A stretch of DNA of 64,000 nt, taken from positions 3,803,685 to 3,867,684 of the forward strand of contig NC_014012.1 of the NCBI RefSeq assembly GCF_000091325.1, in the 5' to 3' direction. Of the stretch, positions 26,474-36,588 are shown piece after piece. Source of the stretch: Shewanella violacea DSS12. Lineage in GTDB: Bacteria; Pseudomonadota; Gammaproteobacteria; Enterobacterales; Shewanellaceae. Position numbers and translations under genes: made by a program. Numbering within the stretch: the stretch's first letter is position 1; every line of letters begins with the position of its first letter. The notes beneath the pieces are model-generated. The model worked only from the letters and a program-made list of their open reading frames with translations, did no database searches and was not told the DNA's origin.

Positions 26474-27559
26474 TCACCCTTCAGACAAGGCCGCTAACAT
26501 ATCGGCTTGGTTTTCTTGCATCAAAGGAACGATCAGCACATCCAATTCACCTTCCATCACGTCATTGAGACGATAGAGAGTCAGGTTGATTCGATGATCA
26601 CTAACACGCCCCTGGGGGTAGTTATAAGTACGAATACGCTCGGAACGATCGCCACTACCGACTAAATTACGGCGAGTAGTCTCTTCGGCACTACGACGCT
26701 TCTCATCTTCAACCGCTTGAATACGAGCAGAGAGTACGCTCATGGCCTGAGCACGGTTCTTATGCTGTGAACGTTGATCTTGGCATTCAACTACAATACC
26801 CGATGGTATATGAGTAAGACGGATTGCTGAATCAGTTTTGTTGACGTGCTGTCCACCAGCGCCAGAAGCGCGGAACGTATCCACCTTCAAGTCTGCCGGG
26901 TTTATCTTAATCGCCTCGGCTTCCGGTACTTCTGCAAGAACTGCAACAGTACAAGCTGAGGTATGAACACGGCCTTGAGATTCAGTTTCAGGTACACGTT
27001 GGACTCTGTGTCCACCGGACTCAAACTTGAGCCTACCGTAAACACCTTCGCCGGATACTTTAATGATGACCTCTTTAAAGCCACCATGTTCACCCTCGTT
27101 AGCGTTCATGATCTCAGTCTGCCAACGATTAGTTTCGAAATATCGAGTGTACATACGGTACAGGTCACCGGCAAAAATAGCGGCTTCATCGCCACCTGCG
27201 CCAGCACGAATTTCAACGAAAGCATTATTGTCATCGTTAGGATCTTTTGGCAGTAGCAAGATCTGCAGCTCATCTTCAAGCTTCACGATGATAGACTTAG
27301 CGTCTTTCATCTCCTCCTGCGCCATCTCTTTGATCTCAGGGTCATTTTCGCTCAACATCTCTTTCGCAGCGTCTAGATCTTCAGTCGCTTGCTGAAAGGC
27401 TTTGAATGTGGCAACGACATCTTCAAGCTGGGAATACTCTTTCGAGAGTGCACGAAAACGGTCCTGATCTGATATAACGCCAGGATCGCTCAACAGAGCC
27501 AATACTTCTTCATTACGCTCAAGCAAGCCTTCAAGCTTGCGGATAACACTATCCTTCAT
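26474..27559 (-). CDS. prfA: Peptide chain release factor 1
   Basis: RF1 recognises UAA and UAG stop codons and triggers peptide release. The 361-residue length is standard. The peptidyl-tRNA hydrolysis motif is visible as [18 protein letters not shown], and the N-terminal helical domain precedes it. The gene begins 13 bases after the hemA stop, and prmC, which methylates the GGQ glutamine, follows it: a tight functional operon. Confidence 0.97.
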   Translation of the reverse strand: MKDSVIRKLEGLLERNEEVLALLSDPGVISDQDRFRALSKEYSQLEDVVATFKAFQQATEDLDAAKEMLSENDPEIKEMAQEEMKDAKSIIVKLEDELQILLLPKDPNDDNNAFVEIRAGAGGDEAAIFAGDLYRMYTRYFETNRWQTEIMNANEGEHGGFKEVIIKVSGEGVYGRLKFESGGHRVQRVPETESQGRVHTSACTVAVLAEVPEAEAIKINPADLKVDTFRASGAGGQHVNKTDSAIRLTHIPSGIVVECQDQRSQHKNRAQAMSVLSARIQAVEDEKRRSAEETTRRNLVGSGDRSERIRTYNYPQGRVSDHRINLTLYRLNDVMEGELDVLIVPLMQENQADMLAALSEG

Positions 27560-27572
27560 TAAAACGTTAACC

Positions 27573-28823
27573 TTAGTTTTTATCTAATCCGAGCGCAGTT
27601 CTGAGCTGGCCAATGCTATTAAGATCACCTTGGCGGCTAGCTGCAGTCAAGGCTTGAGTTGGTGCATGGATCAATTTATTAGTTAACTTATTTGCGAGTT
27701 CGAGTAGCAGTTGTTCGCTATCTCCCCCTTGGGCTAACTTTTTAATTGCTCGCTCAACTAGCTCATCTTTTATCGCCATGCTTTGGCTGCGATATTCACG
27801 GATACTGTCTACCGACTCTAATGAGCGGACCCATTCCATGAAAAGATGTGACTCTTCTTCTGCAATTATCTCAGCTTGCTCGGCAGCCTCTCTTCTTGAG
27901 GCCATATTCTGTTCTATGATGCTGTGCAGGTCATCCACTGTGTAGAGGAAAGCATCGTCAAGCTCGGCCACCTGGGATTCAATATCTCGAGGAACTGCTA
28001 TATCAACCAATAACATAGGCTGATGACGACGCTGCTTCAGCGCTTTTTCTACCATGCCTTTACCGAGTATCGGTAATGGACTCGCGGTAGATGATATCAC
28101 GATATCGGCCTGAGGGAGAAAATCAGGGATCTGCTCAAGTGTGATAGCCGTTGCACCGAACTCCTCACACATGCCTTGGGCGCGTGAGAGTGTGCGGTTG
28201 GCCACTATCATAGAGTCAACACCGGAATCTTTTAAATGTCTGGCAACCAGTTCGATTGTCTCCCCGGCACCAATTAGCAAGACTTTCGTCGCACTCAATG
28301 CTGAGAAGATATGTTTAGCCATACTCACGGCTGCAAATGCAACAGACACAGCGGCGGCACCGATCTCGGTTTCAGTTCTGACTTTCTTGGCTACCGAGAA
28401 AGTATTTTGAAACATACGGTCCATGGTGATGGCAACCGTTCCGGCTTCTTTTGCCTTAGCAAATGATTGCTTTACCTGACCCAAGATTTGCGGCTCGCCA
28501 AGAATAAGTGAATCTAATCCCGATGAAACACGCATCAAGTGCTGTACCACAGCTTGACCTTGGTATTTGTACAGGCAAGACGCAATTTCTTCGTGGGAGA
28601 CTTGGTGATATTCTTCCAGCCAGCGCACGACCTCAGATTCATCTGCGTTATTGGTATACAGCTCAGTACGGTTACAGGTTGAAATGATCACAGCTTCGCC
28701 GGTCTTAGTACGACTCGCCAGACTTTTCATTGCATCATGAATTTTATCTGGAGAAAACGCGACCTTTTCACGCAGGTCAACCGTGGCTGTTTTGTGATTA
28801 ATACCGATTGCTACAAGGGTCAT
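27573..28823 (-). CDS. hemA: Glutamyl-tRNA reductase
   Basis: HemA reduces glutamyl-tRNA(Glu) with NADPH to glutamate-1-semialdehyde, the first step of haem synthesis. The 416-residue protein opens with [17 protein letters not shown] and has the catalytic Cys in STCNRTELY (about residue 50). The NADPH domain has [17 protein letters not shown], and a C-terminal dimerisation helix follows. It is the first gene of the hemA-prfA-prmC operon and is divergent from lolB across about 270 bp, which must hold both promoters. Confidence 0.97.
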   Translation of the reverse strand: MTLVAIGINHKTATVDLREKVAFSPDKIHDAMKSLASRTKTGEAVIISTCNRTELYTNNADESEVVRWLEEYHQVSHEEIASCLYKYQGQAVVQHLMRVSSGLDSLILGEPQILGQVKQSFAKAKEAGTVAITMDRMFQNTFSVAKKVRTETEIGAAAVSVAFAAVSMAKHIFSALSATKVLLIGAGETIELVARHLKDSGVDSMIVANRTLSRAQGMCEEFGATAITLEQIPDFLPQADIVISSTASPLPILGKGMVEKALKQRRHQPMLLVDIAVPRDIESQVAELDDAFLYTVDDLHSIIEQNMASRREAAEQAEIIAEEESHLFMEWVRSLESVDSIREYRSQSMAIKDELVERAIKKLAQGGDSEQLLLELANKLTNKLIHAPTQALTAASRQGDLNSIGQLRTALGLDKN

Positions 28824-29092
28824 CTGACTCGTTCTGATTTATTGGTATTTCATTTATTGTGGGACATTCTACTTAATTGAATGAACTAAAAACAGAATAG
28901 GATTAACAAAACCGAATAATAATCTCAGTTCTTGCCCATTTATCCAATTTAAGATCACTGATTTTCCGCACTATTGAGTAATTTTTTCCTCTTAATGCGA
29001 CGAGACATACTGCCTATTTCGCATTTAGGACTGGTATTCTGAACAAGCCTTCGTATCATATAGAGTCTTACTATCAGCCATAGACAAATAAT

Positions 29093-29755
29093 TTGAGCCA
29101 TATCACAAAAATACCTCTCTTATTGGTGATCCTGAGCCTAAGTTTGCTTTCAGCATGTACTACGACTCCGACTAACTTGGTCCCGATACAGGTCGAGAAA
29201 GTATCTCAAGCTAACGCTTGGGAGATGCAAGGCAAACTCGCAGTCAGAACCCCACAAGACAATTTCAGCACAAATTTATATTGGCTTCACACACAAAAAA
29301 AAGATGAACTCAAGCTCACCACTATGCTCGGCACAACTCTTCTGACCTTAACGACAGAGCATGGAATGACCCGCTTAGAAGTTGATGGCAAAACATATGA
29401 GCACCATGATGCTCAGCAGCTATTAACCAATGTCACAGGTTGGTCAATCCCTGTCAGTGCTTTACCTTTATGGATAACGGGACAAGTATCGCCAGATGAT
29501 GAAGTTGACTCATTTGATGAAAAGAATAGGCCAGTAAGCTTATTTACGCCATTAGAGACGCCCCAATGGCGGGTTGAATTTCTCAAGTGGCAGCAGCAAA
29601 GTGGTGCTCAGATCCCTAGATTACTGCAATTAAAGAGAACAGATCTACGACTGAAAATACAGGTTAATCAATGGCAAGCACTCGCTACTAGTGATCTAAC
29701 GCCCTCGACAAATCAACTTAAAAACAATATTCAAGTTAATGCGAGTTCACGTTGA
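29093..29755 (+). CDS. lolB: Outer-membrane lipoprotein insertion protein LolB
   Basis: LolB is itself an outer-membrane lipoprotein that receives lipoproteins from LolA and inserts them into the membrane. The 220-residue protein starts at TTG 29093 and has a lipoprotein signal ([10 protein letters not shown]). The beta-sheet shell follows, with [17 protein letters not shown] and [11 protein letters not shown]. The stop overlaps the ispE start (TGATG), so the two are translationally coupled. Order hemA / lolB-ispE-prs is the same as in E. coli. Confidence 0.94.
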   Translation: MSHITKIPLLLVILSLSLLSACTTTPTNLVPIQVEKVSQANAWEMQGKLAVRTPQDNFSTNLYWLHTQKKDELKLTTMLGTTLLTLTTEHGMTRLEVDGKTYEHHDAQQLLTNVTGWSIPVSALPLWITGQVSPDDEVDSFDEKNRPVSLFTPLETPQWRVEFLKWQQQSGAQIPRLLQLKRTDLRLKIQVNQWQALATSDLTPSTNQLKNNIQVNASSR

Positions 29756-30612
29756 TGAAAGACACGAATTTGTCACTAGCTTGGCCTGCTCCAGCAAAGC
29801 TAAACCTATTTTTACACATTAATAATCAACGTGATGATGGCTACCATGAATTGCAGACTCTATTTCAATTTGTCGATTATTGTGACTATTTAGACTTTAA
29901 AGTCACCCAGTCATCCGAGTTGAAATTACATTCAAACATGAATAGCTCTGTCGCTGATTGTGATAACTTAATTCTCTTAGCCGCAAAATCATTACAAAAA
30001 TTTTGTAATTGCCAAAAAGGCGCAGAAATTTGGCTGGATAAACGCTTGCCTATGGGGGGAGGAATAGGGGGAGGTTCATCCGATGCAGCCACCACTTTAG
30101 TGGCATTAAATGCACTGTGGAACACCCAATTATCTAAGGCTCAACTCATGGGTTTAGGTTTAAAACTTGGTGCCGATGTACCTGTTTTTATTAATGGTTT
30201 GTCTGCATTTGCCGAAGGTGTAGGCGAGAAGTTGCTCCCCGTTACGCCGAAAGAATATTGGTACCTAGTCCTAATACCCGATGTACATGTTTCCACTGCT
30301 GTGGTATTTCAAGATCCACAACTTACCCGTGATACTCCTAAGCTGGACATTGACACCTTAATGAGTGCCCCTTGGAAAAATGATTGCCAAGATTTTGTCG
30401 TTAAACGCTACCCTCAAGTTGCCAACACCTTGGGCTGGCTGGTAGAATATGCGCCGTCTAGAATGACTGGAACCGGTGCCTGTATTTTCGGTCAGTTCGA
30501 ACTAGAGCATCAAGCCTTAGAGGTCCTGGCTCAATTGCCTAAGGACATGCTAGGTTTTGTCGCTAAAGGGACAAATATATCGCCTCTAGAGTCGCGTTTA
30601 ACTCGACTCTAG
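29755..30612 (+). CDS. ispE: 4-diphosphocytidyl-2-C-methyl-D-erythritol kinase (IspE)
   Basis: IspE is the ATP-dependent kinase of the MEP isoprenoid pathway. The GHMP-kinase motifs are visible: [12 protein letters not shown] near the start, the ATP loop [14 protein letters not shown] (about residues 100-113), and [10 protein letters not shown] near the end. The start is taken as ATG 29755, overlapping the lolB stop; a TTG three bases earlier is possible. The length of 285 residues is usual. Confidence 0.96.
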   Translation: MKDTNLSLAWPAPAKLNLFLHINNQRDDGYHELQTLFQFVDYCDYLDFKVTQSSELKLHSNMNSSVADCDNLILLAAKSLQKFCNCQKGAEIWLDKRLPMGGGIGGGSSDAATTLVALNALWNTQLSKAQLMGLGLKLGADVPVFINGLSAFAEGVGEKLLPVTPKEYWYLVLIPDVHVSTAVVFQDPQLTRDTPKLDIDTLMSAPWKNDCQDFVVKRYPQVANTLGWLVEYAPSRMTGTGACIFGQFELEHQALEVLAQLPKDMLGFVAKGTNISPLESRLTRL

Positions 30613-30682
30613 AAGCTAAGCTCTGGAGTAGACCTAACTTACTCCAGCCATTAAAATGAAGCATACGCCTGAGGTTCATACA

Positions 30683-31630
30683 GTGCCTGACATTAAACTT
30701 TTTGCTGGTAACGCAACACCTGCTCTCGCTAAGAAGATAGCCGAACGTCTATTCTGCAAACTTGGAGACGCAGCAGTAGGCGTGTTCAGCGACGGGGAAA
30801 TCAGTGTCCAGATAAACGAAAATGTACGTGGTGCGGATGTCTTTATCATTCAATCTACTTGTGCACCGACCAACGATAACTTGATGGAACTTATCGTTAT
30901 GGTTGACGCATTACGCCGTGCATCAGCCGGACGTATCACCGCAGTAATCCCTTACTTCGGTTACGCTCGTCAAGATCGACGCGTACGTAGTGCTCGAGTC
31001 CCTATTACAGCTAAAGTTGTCGCAGACTTCCTATCAAGCGTTGGTGTTGACCGCGTCTTGACTTGTGACCTACATGCTGAACAGATCCAAGGCTTCTTCG
31101 ATGTTCCTGTAGATAACGTATTTGGTAGCCCTGTGTTACTAGAAGATATGCTCTCAAGGGATCTTGATAACCCAGTCGTTGTTTCTCCTGATATCGGTGG
31201 TGTTGTTCGTGCCAGAGCAGTTGCTAAACTGCTTGATGATTCTGATCTAGCTATTATTGATAAGCGTCGTCCACAGGCTAACGTTGCTCAGGTAATGCAC
31301 ATTATTGGTGATGTTCAAGGCCGTGACTGCATCATAGTCGATGATATGATCGATACTGGTGGCACTCTGTGTAAAGCAGCCGAAGCCCTGAAAGAACATG
31401 GCGCTAACCGCGTATTTGCTTACGCCACTCACCCAGTATTTTCGGGTAATGCGGCTAAAAATATCGCCGAGTCTGTTATCGATGAAATTATCGTTACCGA
31501 TACAATCCCCCTAGACAAGGATATTGCGGCACTTGATAAAGTCACTCAATTGTCTATGTCTGCACTTCTAGCCGAAGCTATCCGTCGTGTTAGCAACGAA
31601 GAGTCTATCTCTGCGATGTTTAAACACTAG
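30683..31630 (+). CDS. prs: Ribose-phosphate pyrophosphokinase (PRPP synthase)
   Basis: Prs makes PRPP from ribose 5-phosphate and ATP for nucleotide, His, Trp and NAD synthesis. The GTG at 30683 is preferred: it gives the standard 315 residues beginning [12 protein letters not shown] and has GAGG 8 bases upstream. An ATG 27 bases earlier would add nine non-family residues. The flexible loop [13 protein letters not shown], the [11 protein letters not shown] helix and the PRPP loop [12 protein letters not shown] are all present. It follows ispE by 70 bp. Confidence 0.96.
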   Translation: MPDIKLFAGNATPALAKKIAERLFCKLGDAAVGVFSDGEISVQINENVRGADVFIIQSTCAPTNDNLMELIVMVDALRRASAGRITAVIPYFGYARQDRRVRSARVPITAKVVADFLSSVGVDRVLTCDLHAEQIQGFFDVPVDNVFGSPVLLEDMLSRDLDNPVVVSPDIGGVVRARAVAKLLDDSDLAIIDKRRPQANVAQVMHIIGDVQGRDCIIVDDMIDTGGTLCKAAEALKEHGANRVFAYATHPVFSGNAAKNIAESVIDEIIVTDTIPLDKDIAALDKVTQLSMSALLAEAIRRVSNEESISAMFKH

Positions 31631-31652
31631 TCAGTATCTGCTGGAAATGATT

Positions 31653-31679
31653 AAAGGCACTCTTACGAGTGCCTTTTTT
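31653..31679 (+). terminator. Terminator of lolB-ispE-prs
   Basis: The perfect 10-bp stem AAAGGCACTC / GAGTGCCTTT with a TTAC loop ends in a T-run, 22 bases past the prs stop. Confidence 0.92.
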
Positions 31680-32126
31680 ATGCCTGATACTTTATAAAAA
31701 CATATTCTTGTAATGGGTCAGCCCCAATGTGTCCCCCCTGCTTTCTCACCTAGAAACTGACCCAAGCAGCATACTGTTCAAATGATGCTAGAGGTAGAGG
31801 CCCTAAATAACTGACAAGCCACTGTCAGTGAATAAAAGCAAATGCCCACACCTAGACACCAAAATCTAAATCAAACCTGCTTAGCCTAGCTAAACGGACC
31901 TCCTAGCGGTTCTATTTAAACCAGTCCCCGTTTAAGCCAGAGCATCTCTAAACTAGGGCACTTCTAACAGAGACTTTTAATCAAAGTACTCCCCCACAGA
32001 CTCTGATTTTACATCCAGTTCTAAATACCAAGAAGCAAGCGACTCGGAAAAATCTAAGTATAAAAAAATGAGTAAAAAATAGATTTCTTCATTTCAAATT
32101 TTAGTTGTTACATTTTTGCTTTAAAA
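31680..32126. other. Gene-free stretch with faint tRNA-operon remains
   Basis: No gene is seen. From about 31980, pieces such as AAAGTACTCCC followed by ACAGACTCTG and TTTTACATCCAG look like strongly decayed copies of the tRNA-Leu end and the spacer hairpin found downstream, which would make this the oldest part of a decaying duplication series. The stretch 31680-31980 shows nothing I can name. Confidence 0.35.
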
Positions 32127-32235
32127 AGGTAGTACTAGAAGCAGCCTCCCCTTATGTCAGGAGAGTTGCCACACCCAATATCTATTGATAATAACGCACC
32201 AAAACCTAAATCTGGCCCTTCTCCGGTAAAGCCCC
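32127..32235 (-). pseudogene. Decayed tRNA-Leu copy (older)
   Basis: Blocks matching the tRNA-Leu genes remain (GGTAGTAC for the 3' end, AAACCTAAATCTGG for the anticodon arm with the TAG anticodon complement), but arms no longer pair and the 5' end is degraded. It is followed on the minus strand by more decayed spacer. Confidence 0.5.
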
Positions 32236-32330
32236 CTATTTCTTATAAGACTCTTTATAAACCAAACTCTCCAGCCCTGCATCTAGTCGTAACCAGTAAA
32301 GCATTTATAAAAATGACAAATTTCAGACAC

Positions 32331-32358
32331 AAAAAAGCCCGTCGTAAAGACAGGCTTT
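32331..32358 (-). terminator. Duplicate of the tRNA-operon terminator
   Basis: The hairpin AAAGCCTGTC / GACGGGCTTT with a following T-run is a near copy of the one at 32599-32624. Flanks match too (TTTCAGACACAAAAAAGCCC at 32321 and 32589). It follows the pseudo-tRNA-Leu at 32388. Confidence 0.65.
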
Positions 32359-32387
32359 CAGTTTAAACTTTCCGTTATAGAAAGAAG

Positions 32388-32482
32388 TGGTACGGGAAGA
32401 GAGACTCCCCCCTTGATTCAGGAGAATTATCACACCTAACGCCAGCAGAACCTAAATCTGGCAGGTCTCCAATAAAGCGCCC
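32388..32482 (-). pseudogene. Decayed tRNA-Leu copy (younger)
   Basis: The 3' acceptor and T-arm start intact (TGGTACGGGAAGAGAGACT) and the anticodon arm AGAACCTAAATCTGGC is kept, but insertions in the T-arm/variable region and loss of the 5' strand break the cloverleaf. With the terminator at 32331 it forms a decayed tRNA-terminator unit. Confidence 0.65.
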
Positions 32483-32598
32483 TATTTCTAACAAAGATTT
32501 TTCTGAACCAAAGTACTCCCGTACTGACTCCTGCCTTGCACTTATTAGCTAACTGTAACCATTAAAGTGTTCAGGTGAAAACAACAAATTTCAGACAC

Positions 32599-32624
32599 AA
32601 AAAAGCCCGTCGTAAGACAGGCTT
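32599..32624 (-). terminator. Terminator of the tRNA operon
   Basis: AAGCCTGTC pairs with GACGGGCTT (one wobble) with a TTAC loop and a T6 run on the minus strand, 16 bases after the last intact tRNA-Leu. Confidence 0.85.
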
Positions 32625-32639
32625 TTCTGTTTAAATAAA

Positions 32640-32724
<85 letters not shown>

Positions 32725-32760
32725 ACTGCATCAGTTTTACATCCTGATTAAGATGATAGG

Positions 32761-32812
32761 CTAAGAGATAAATCTGGCGTGTCTAATATCAACACCACCA
32801 CTCCCGCACTGC
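32761..32812 (-). pseudogene. Fragment of a tRNA-Leu 5' half
   Basis: AAATCTGGCGTGTCTA and CACCACTCCCGCACTGCATC match the 5' half of the neighbouring tRNA-Leu, separated by an altered D-arm. The 3' half is missing. A similar, more decayed piece lies at 33024-33066. Confidence 0.6.
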
Positions 32813-32893
32813 ATCAGTTTTACATCTTGAATAGATGATTTTAGTTTTACATCTTATTTAGGATGAAAACAGATAAAACATCTGTTTTAAAAA

Positions 32894-32978
<85 letters not shown>

Positions 32979-33180
32979 ACTGACTTCAATTTTACATCTA
33001 GAAAAGATGGCAGTTAGGAAGATAAAAACGGCGTGTCTAATATCAACACAACCACTCCTGCACTGCACTGCATCAAGTTTACATCCTGATTAAGATGTTT
33101 GGAATTAAAGCCGCCTATATATAAATATAGCACGAGTTAAATTCACTCTCTAGTTTACCATCTTGAGTAGATGTAAAAAG

Positions 33181-33255
33181 TGGCTGGGGTACCAGGATTC
33201 GAACCTGGGGATGCCGAGATCAAAACCCGGTGCCTTACCGCTTGGCGATACCCCA
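33181..33255 (-). tRNA. tRNA-Gln (anticodon TTG)
   Basis: 75 nt with encoded CCA. The anticodon arm CCGGGTTTTGATCTCGG gives UUG. Acceptor TGGGGTA pairs with TACCCCA. Third Gln copy in transcription order. Confidence 0.96.
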
Positions 33256-33328
33256 ACAAATTTCTTACTAAACTACAGACTCTAGTGACTACTTGCGCAG
33301 CTAAAACAGCCTATAACCTTTTTAATAA

Positions 33329-33413
<85 letters not shown>

Positions 33414-33552
33414 ACTGACTTCAATTTCACATCTAGAAAAGATGGCAGTTCGGAAGATAAACGGCATGTCAAATATCAACACCACTACTTCTGTACTGCA
33501 TCAAGTTTACATCCTGACTAAGATGACTCTATTTTACATCCTGAGAAAGATG

Positions 33553-33600
33553 CTTGTGAATAATGAGACTTGAACCTAAGCACTAGACCTCATTTAACAC
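33553..33600 (-). pseudogene. Decayed tRNA-Met fragment
   Basis: GTGAATAATGAGACTTGAAC with CTAAGCACTAGA resembles the 3' acceptor and T-arm of the adjacent tRNA-Met, but the rest is lost. A sister fragment is at 34117-34165. Confidence 0.5.
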
Positions 33601-33629
33601 TTCACTCTATTTTTACATCTTGAGAAAGA

Positions 33630-33706
33630 TGGTAGCAATAGCGGGACTTGAACCTGCGACCCCAGCATTATGAATGCTGTGCTCTAACCAGCTGAGCTAT
33701 ATTGCC
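33630..33706 (-). tRNA. tRNA-Met, elongator (anticodon CAT)
   Basis: 77 nt with encoded CCA. Acceptor GGCAATA pairs with TATTGCT (G-U at 1-72). Anticodon arm AGCATTCATAATGCT gives CAU. D-arm AGCTCAGCTGGTTAGAGC is of the elongator type, without initiator features. Confidence 0.93.
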
Positions 33707-33741
33707 ACTTAAACCAATCGATACGTTATCACGTATAAAAA

Positions 33742-33816
33742 TGGCTGGGGTACCAGGATTCGAACCTGGGGATGCCGAGATCAAAACCCGGTGCCTTACC
33801 GCTTGGCGATACCCCA
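33742..33816 (-). tRNA. tRNA-Gln (anticodon TTG)
   Basis: 75 nt with encoded CCA, the same sequence as the copy at 33181 over all arms. Second Gln copy in transcription order. Confidence 0.96.
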
Positions 33817-33848
33817 ATAATCTTTTAGATTATTGAAACGTGAGAAAT

Positions 33849-33923
33849 TGGCTGGGGTACCAGGATTCGAACCTGGGAATGCCGAGATCAAAACCCGGTG
33901 CCTTACCGCTTGGCGATACCCCA
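33849..33923 (-). tRNA. tRNA-Gln (anticodon TTG)
   Basis: 75 nt with encoded CCA. It differs from the other two Gln copies by one base just before the T-arm (T for C). First Gln copy in transcription order. Confidence 0.96.
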
Positions 33924-33970
33924 ATCAAAACACGTTTCGAACAACAGGATAACCTATCATTCAATATAAA

Positions 33971-34055
<85 letters not shown>

Positions 34056-34116
34056 ACATACCTCTAGTTTTACATCTTGGAGAAAGATGCCCAAGTTTTA
34101 CATCCTGAGAAAGATG

Positions 34117-34165
34117 ATAGTGAATAATGAGACTTGAACCTAAGTTCGAGAACTCAATTAACACT
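34117..34165 (-). pseudogene. Decayed tRNA-Met fragment
   Basis: GTGAATAATGAGACTTGAAC with CTAAGTTCGAG repeats the fragment at 33553. It lies between tRNA-Leu and the first tRNA-Met, in the same position relative to its neighbours as the other fragment, so both derive from one duplication. Confidence 0.5.
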
Positions 34166-34191
34166 GCCTCAATTTAGCATCCTGAGAAAGA

Positions 34192-34268
34192 TGGTAGCAA
34201 TAGCGGGACTTGAACCTGCGACCCCAGCATTATGAATGCTGTGCTCTAACCAGCTGAGCTATATTGCC
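34192..34268 (-). tRNA. tRNA-Met, elongator (anticodon CAT)
   Basis: 77 nt with encoded CCA, identical in all arms to the copy at 33630. First tRNA of the operon. The order Met-Leu-Gln-Gln-Met then Leu-Gln-Leu-Leu recalls the E. coli metT-leuW-glnUW-metU-glnVX operon. Confidence 0.95.
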
Positions 34269-34305
34269 TCTTCACACTCGTTCCTCTTGGTGAGGAACGG
34301 GGCGT

Positions 34306-34334
34306 ATTATGCTTATTCAGCGTATTGAGGTCAA
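34306..34334 (-). promoter_or_regulatory. tRNA-operon promoter with GC-rich discriminator
   Basis: On the minus strand TTGACC (34334-34329) and CATAAT (34311-34306) are separated by exactly 17 bases. ACGCCCCG follows the -10 element, a GC-rich discriminator of the kind found at stringently controlled stable-RNA promoters. The first tRNA begins about 37 bases downstream of the -10 box. Confidence 0.8.
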
Positions 34335-34472
34335 CCGCTTTTTTCGCTAATTGAAACTAAATCTTCCGTTCGGCTATTACTTCACCAAACTGAGCAGCAG
34401 ATGCACAAATATAGCTGCTTAAATGAGATGAAGGTAACGAACAGGCCAGAAAGTGCTCTGCATTAAAAAGCG

Positions 34473-34503
34473 AAAAAGGCTCAATGAATACCATTGAGCC
34501 TTT
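34473..34503 (-). terminator. Terminator of ychF
   Basis: The perfect 12-bp stem AAAGGCTCAATG / CATTGAGCCTTT with a 5-base loop ends in TT on the minus strand, about 75 bases after the ychF stop. Confidence 0.85.
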
Positions 34504-34576
34504 ATTAGATCACCAACTAAGCCATGAAATTAAACTTCATGCCCTAATATGAGTATGAGCAAAGGGGTCTAAACGC

Positions 34577-35668
34577 TTATACGTTAAAGAGGAAATGCAT
34601 AACATCTCCATCTTTCACTATGTAAGACTTTCCTTCTACCTTTAGCTTACCAGCCTCTTTGGCACCGGCCTCACCTTTATAAGTGATAAAGTCGTCATAA
34701 GCCATGACTTGGGCACGAATGAAGCCACGTTCAAAATCTGTATGGATCACGCCGGCAGCTTGTGGTGCTGTGGCACCGATTGCTACGGTCCAGGCTCGAA
34801 CCTCTTTAACACCCGCGGTAAAGTATGTTTGCAGTGTCAGTAAATCGTAACCTGCACGAATAACACGATCTAATCCAGGCTCTTCCAGACCAAGATCAGC
34901 CATAAACTCATTGCGGTCTTCAGGATCCATCTCTCCAAGCTCTGATTCAATCGAGGCACATACAGCCACAACAACCGCATTCTCTTTCCCTGCAATCTCA
35001 CGAACTGTATCTAGATGCGGATTGTCTTCGAAACCATCATCGGCTACGTTAGCGATATACATGGTAGGCTTTAGAGTCAAGAAGTTCAGGTAAGCGACAG
35101 CGGCTTTCTCTTCGACCGACAAGTCTAAAGAACGTAACATTGTGCCTTCGTTTAAAGGAGCAAGCATCTTCTCAAGCACTGCGACTTCAAATTTAGCCTC
35201 TTGATCACCACCTTTAGCACGCTTTGCCTGACGATGAATAGCACGCTCACATGAATCCAGATCTGCCAAAGCAAGTTCTGTATTAATGACTTCAATGTCT
35301 TCGGCTGGTGAGATTTTATTAGCGACATGCACTATGTTTTCATCTTCGAAACAACGCACAACATGACCGATGGCATCTGTTTCACGAATATTCGCCAGGA
35401 ACTTATTACCTAGACCTTCGCCTTTAGAGGCTCCGGCAACCAAGCCTGCAATATCTACAAACTCCATCGTTGTTGGTAATACACGCTCAGGGTTAACTAT
35501 CTCGGCTAAGGCATCGAGACGAGCGTCAGGTACAGGCACGACACCTGTGTTGGGTTCGATTGTACAAAACGGAAAGTTGGACGCTTCGATGCCAGCTTTA
35601 GTTAACGCATTAAATAACGTTGATTTACCTACGTTTGGCAAGCCAACGATGCCACATTTAAAACCCAT
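34577..35668 (-). CDS. ychF: Redox-regulated ATPase YchF
   Basis: YchF (Ola1) is a P-loop protein of the Obg family that prefers ATP and associates with ribosomes. The 363-residue length is standard. Visible features are the P-loop [17 protein letters not shown] at the start, the switch motif [20 protein letters not shown], and the C-terminal TGS domain from about residue 275 ([20 protein letters not shown]). It is followed upstream on the same strand by pth, as in E. coli. Confidence 0.96.
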   Translation of the reverse strand: MGFKCGIVGLPNVGKSTLFNALTKAGIEASNFPFCTIEPNTGVVPVPDARLDALAEIVNPERVLPTTMEFVDIAGLVAGASKGEGLGNKFLANIRETDAIGHVVRCFEDENIVHVANKISPAEDIEVINTELALADLDSCERAIHRQAKRAKGGDQEAKFEVAVLEKMLAPLNEGTMLRSLDLSVEEKAAVAYLNFLTLKPTMYIANVADDGFEDNPHLDTVREIAGKENAVVVAVCASIESELGEMDPEDRNEFMADLGLEEPGLDRVIRAGYDLLTLQTYFTAGVKEVRAWTVAIGATAPQAAGVIHTDFERGFIRAQVMAYDDFITYKGEAGAKEAGKLKVEGKSYIVKDGDVMHFLFNV

Positions 35669-35801
35669 ATCTATACCTTTAATATCAATAGTAAACTAAC
35701 AGTAGTACTGCTAGTTAAGTTCTTAAAGAAGTCACTAAGCGTCACTTCATCAAATTTTTGCTATAAACCAATGCGGTTTAAGACTTAAACAAATACACTT
35801 T

Positions 35802-36386
35802 CTATGCTTTAAAGCTGTGCAACCTGTTCATGGCTTTAGCCATGTCTTCAGTAAACAGTATCTGGGTGGAGCGTACAGCCTCATCTAGCACAGGTTCAAT
35901 CTGAGTCTGCTCAACTGCCGGCGCCTTGCCCAGTACGTAATTACTGACCTGATTTCTATCGCCTGGATGACCTATGCCAATTCGCAATCGATGGAAACCT
36001 TTATCATTGCCCAGACTGGAAATGATGTCCTTTAAGCCATTATGACCACCATGTCCGCCACCCAGTTTAAACTTGGCAACTCCTGGTGGCATATCTAGTT
36101 CATCGTGAGCGACTAAAATCTCACCAGCTTGAATACGAAAAAAATTCGCCATCGCACCGACGGACTTACCACTGAGATTCATAAACGTACTCGGGATCAG
36201 TAAACGAACATCTTTACCATGTAGGCTAACTCTTGCGGTTAAGCCATAATACTTGCTGTCGGCGATCAGAGTCGCACCGCATATTCTGGCTAGCTCTTGT
36301 ACATACCAGGCTCCGGCGTTATGTCGGGTCTGTGCATACTTTTCACCAGGATTAGCGAGTCCTACAATTAGTTTTATGTTACTCAT
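35802..36386 (-). CDS. pth: Peptidyl-tRNA hydrolase
   Basis: Pth releases the peptide from peptidyl-tRNAs that fall off the ribosome. The 194-residue protein has the catalytic segment [20 protein letters not shown] (His about residue 22), the HDELDMPPG motif (catalytic Asp) and the [12 protein letters not shown] loop. The pth-ychF pair is a conserved operon; here 133 bp separate them. Confidence 0.97.
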   Translation of the reverse strand: MSNIKLIVGLANPGEKYAQTRHNAGAWYVQELARICGATLIADSKYYGLTARVSLHGKDVRLLIPSTFMNLSGKSVGAMANFFRIQAGEILVAHDELDMPPGVAKFKLGGGHGGHNGLKDIISSLGNDKGFHRLRIGIGHPGDRNQVSNYVLGKAPAVEQTQIEPVLDEAVRSTQILFTEDMAKAMNRLHSFKA

Positions 36387-36588
36387 TTAGCCCATTCTTT
36401 AATACGAGGCGCACACCGCCGTACAAAGATGCCGGCTAAAGGTCACGCGCAAAATAAAAACGCGACATTTTAACACTCAATCCACGGCGCAACAAATTAT
36501 AAGCAAAATTGGTTTTATCAAGAAACTCGCAGATGAGTAAATCGGGCCCTTGGCCCGATCTTAAGTCGCACTAATATCTATGTTCGGC

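Noticed and set aside
32154..32366. 70-codon frame on the plus strand
   Set aside because: It covers a pseudo-tRNA-Leu and a terminator copy, with no ribosome site.
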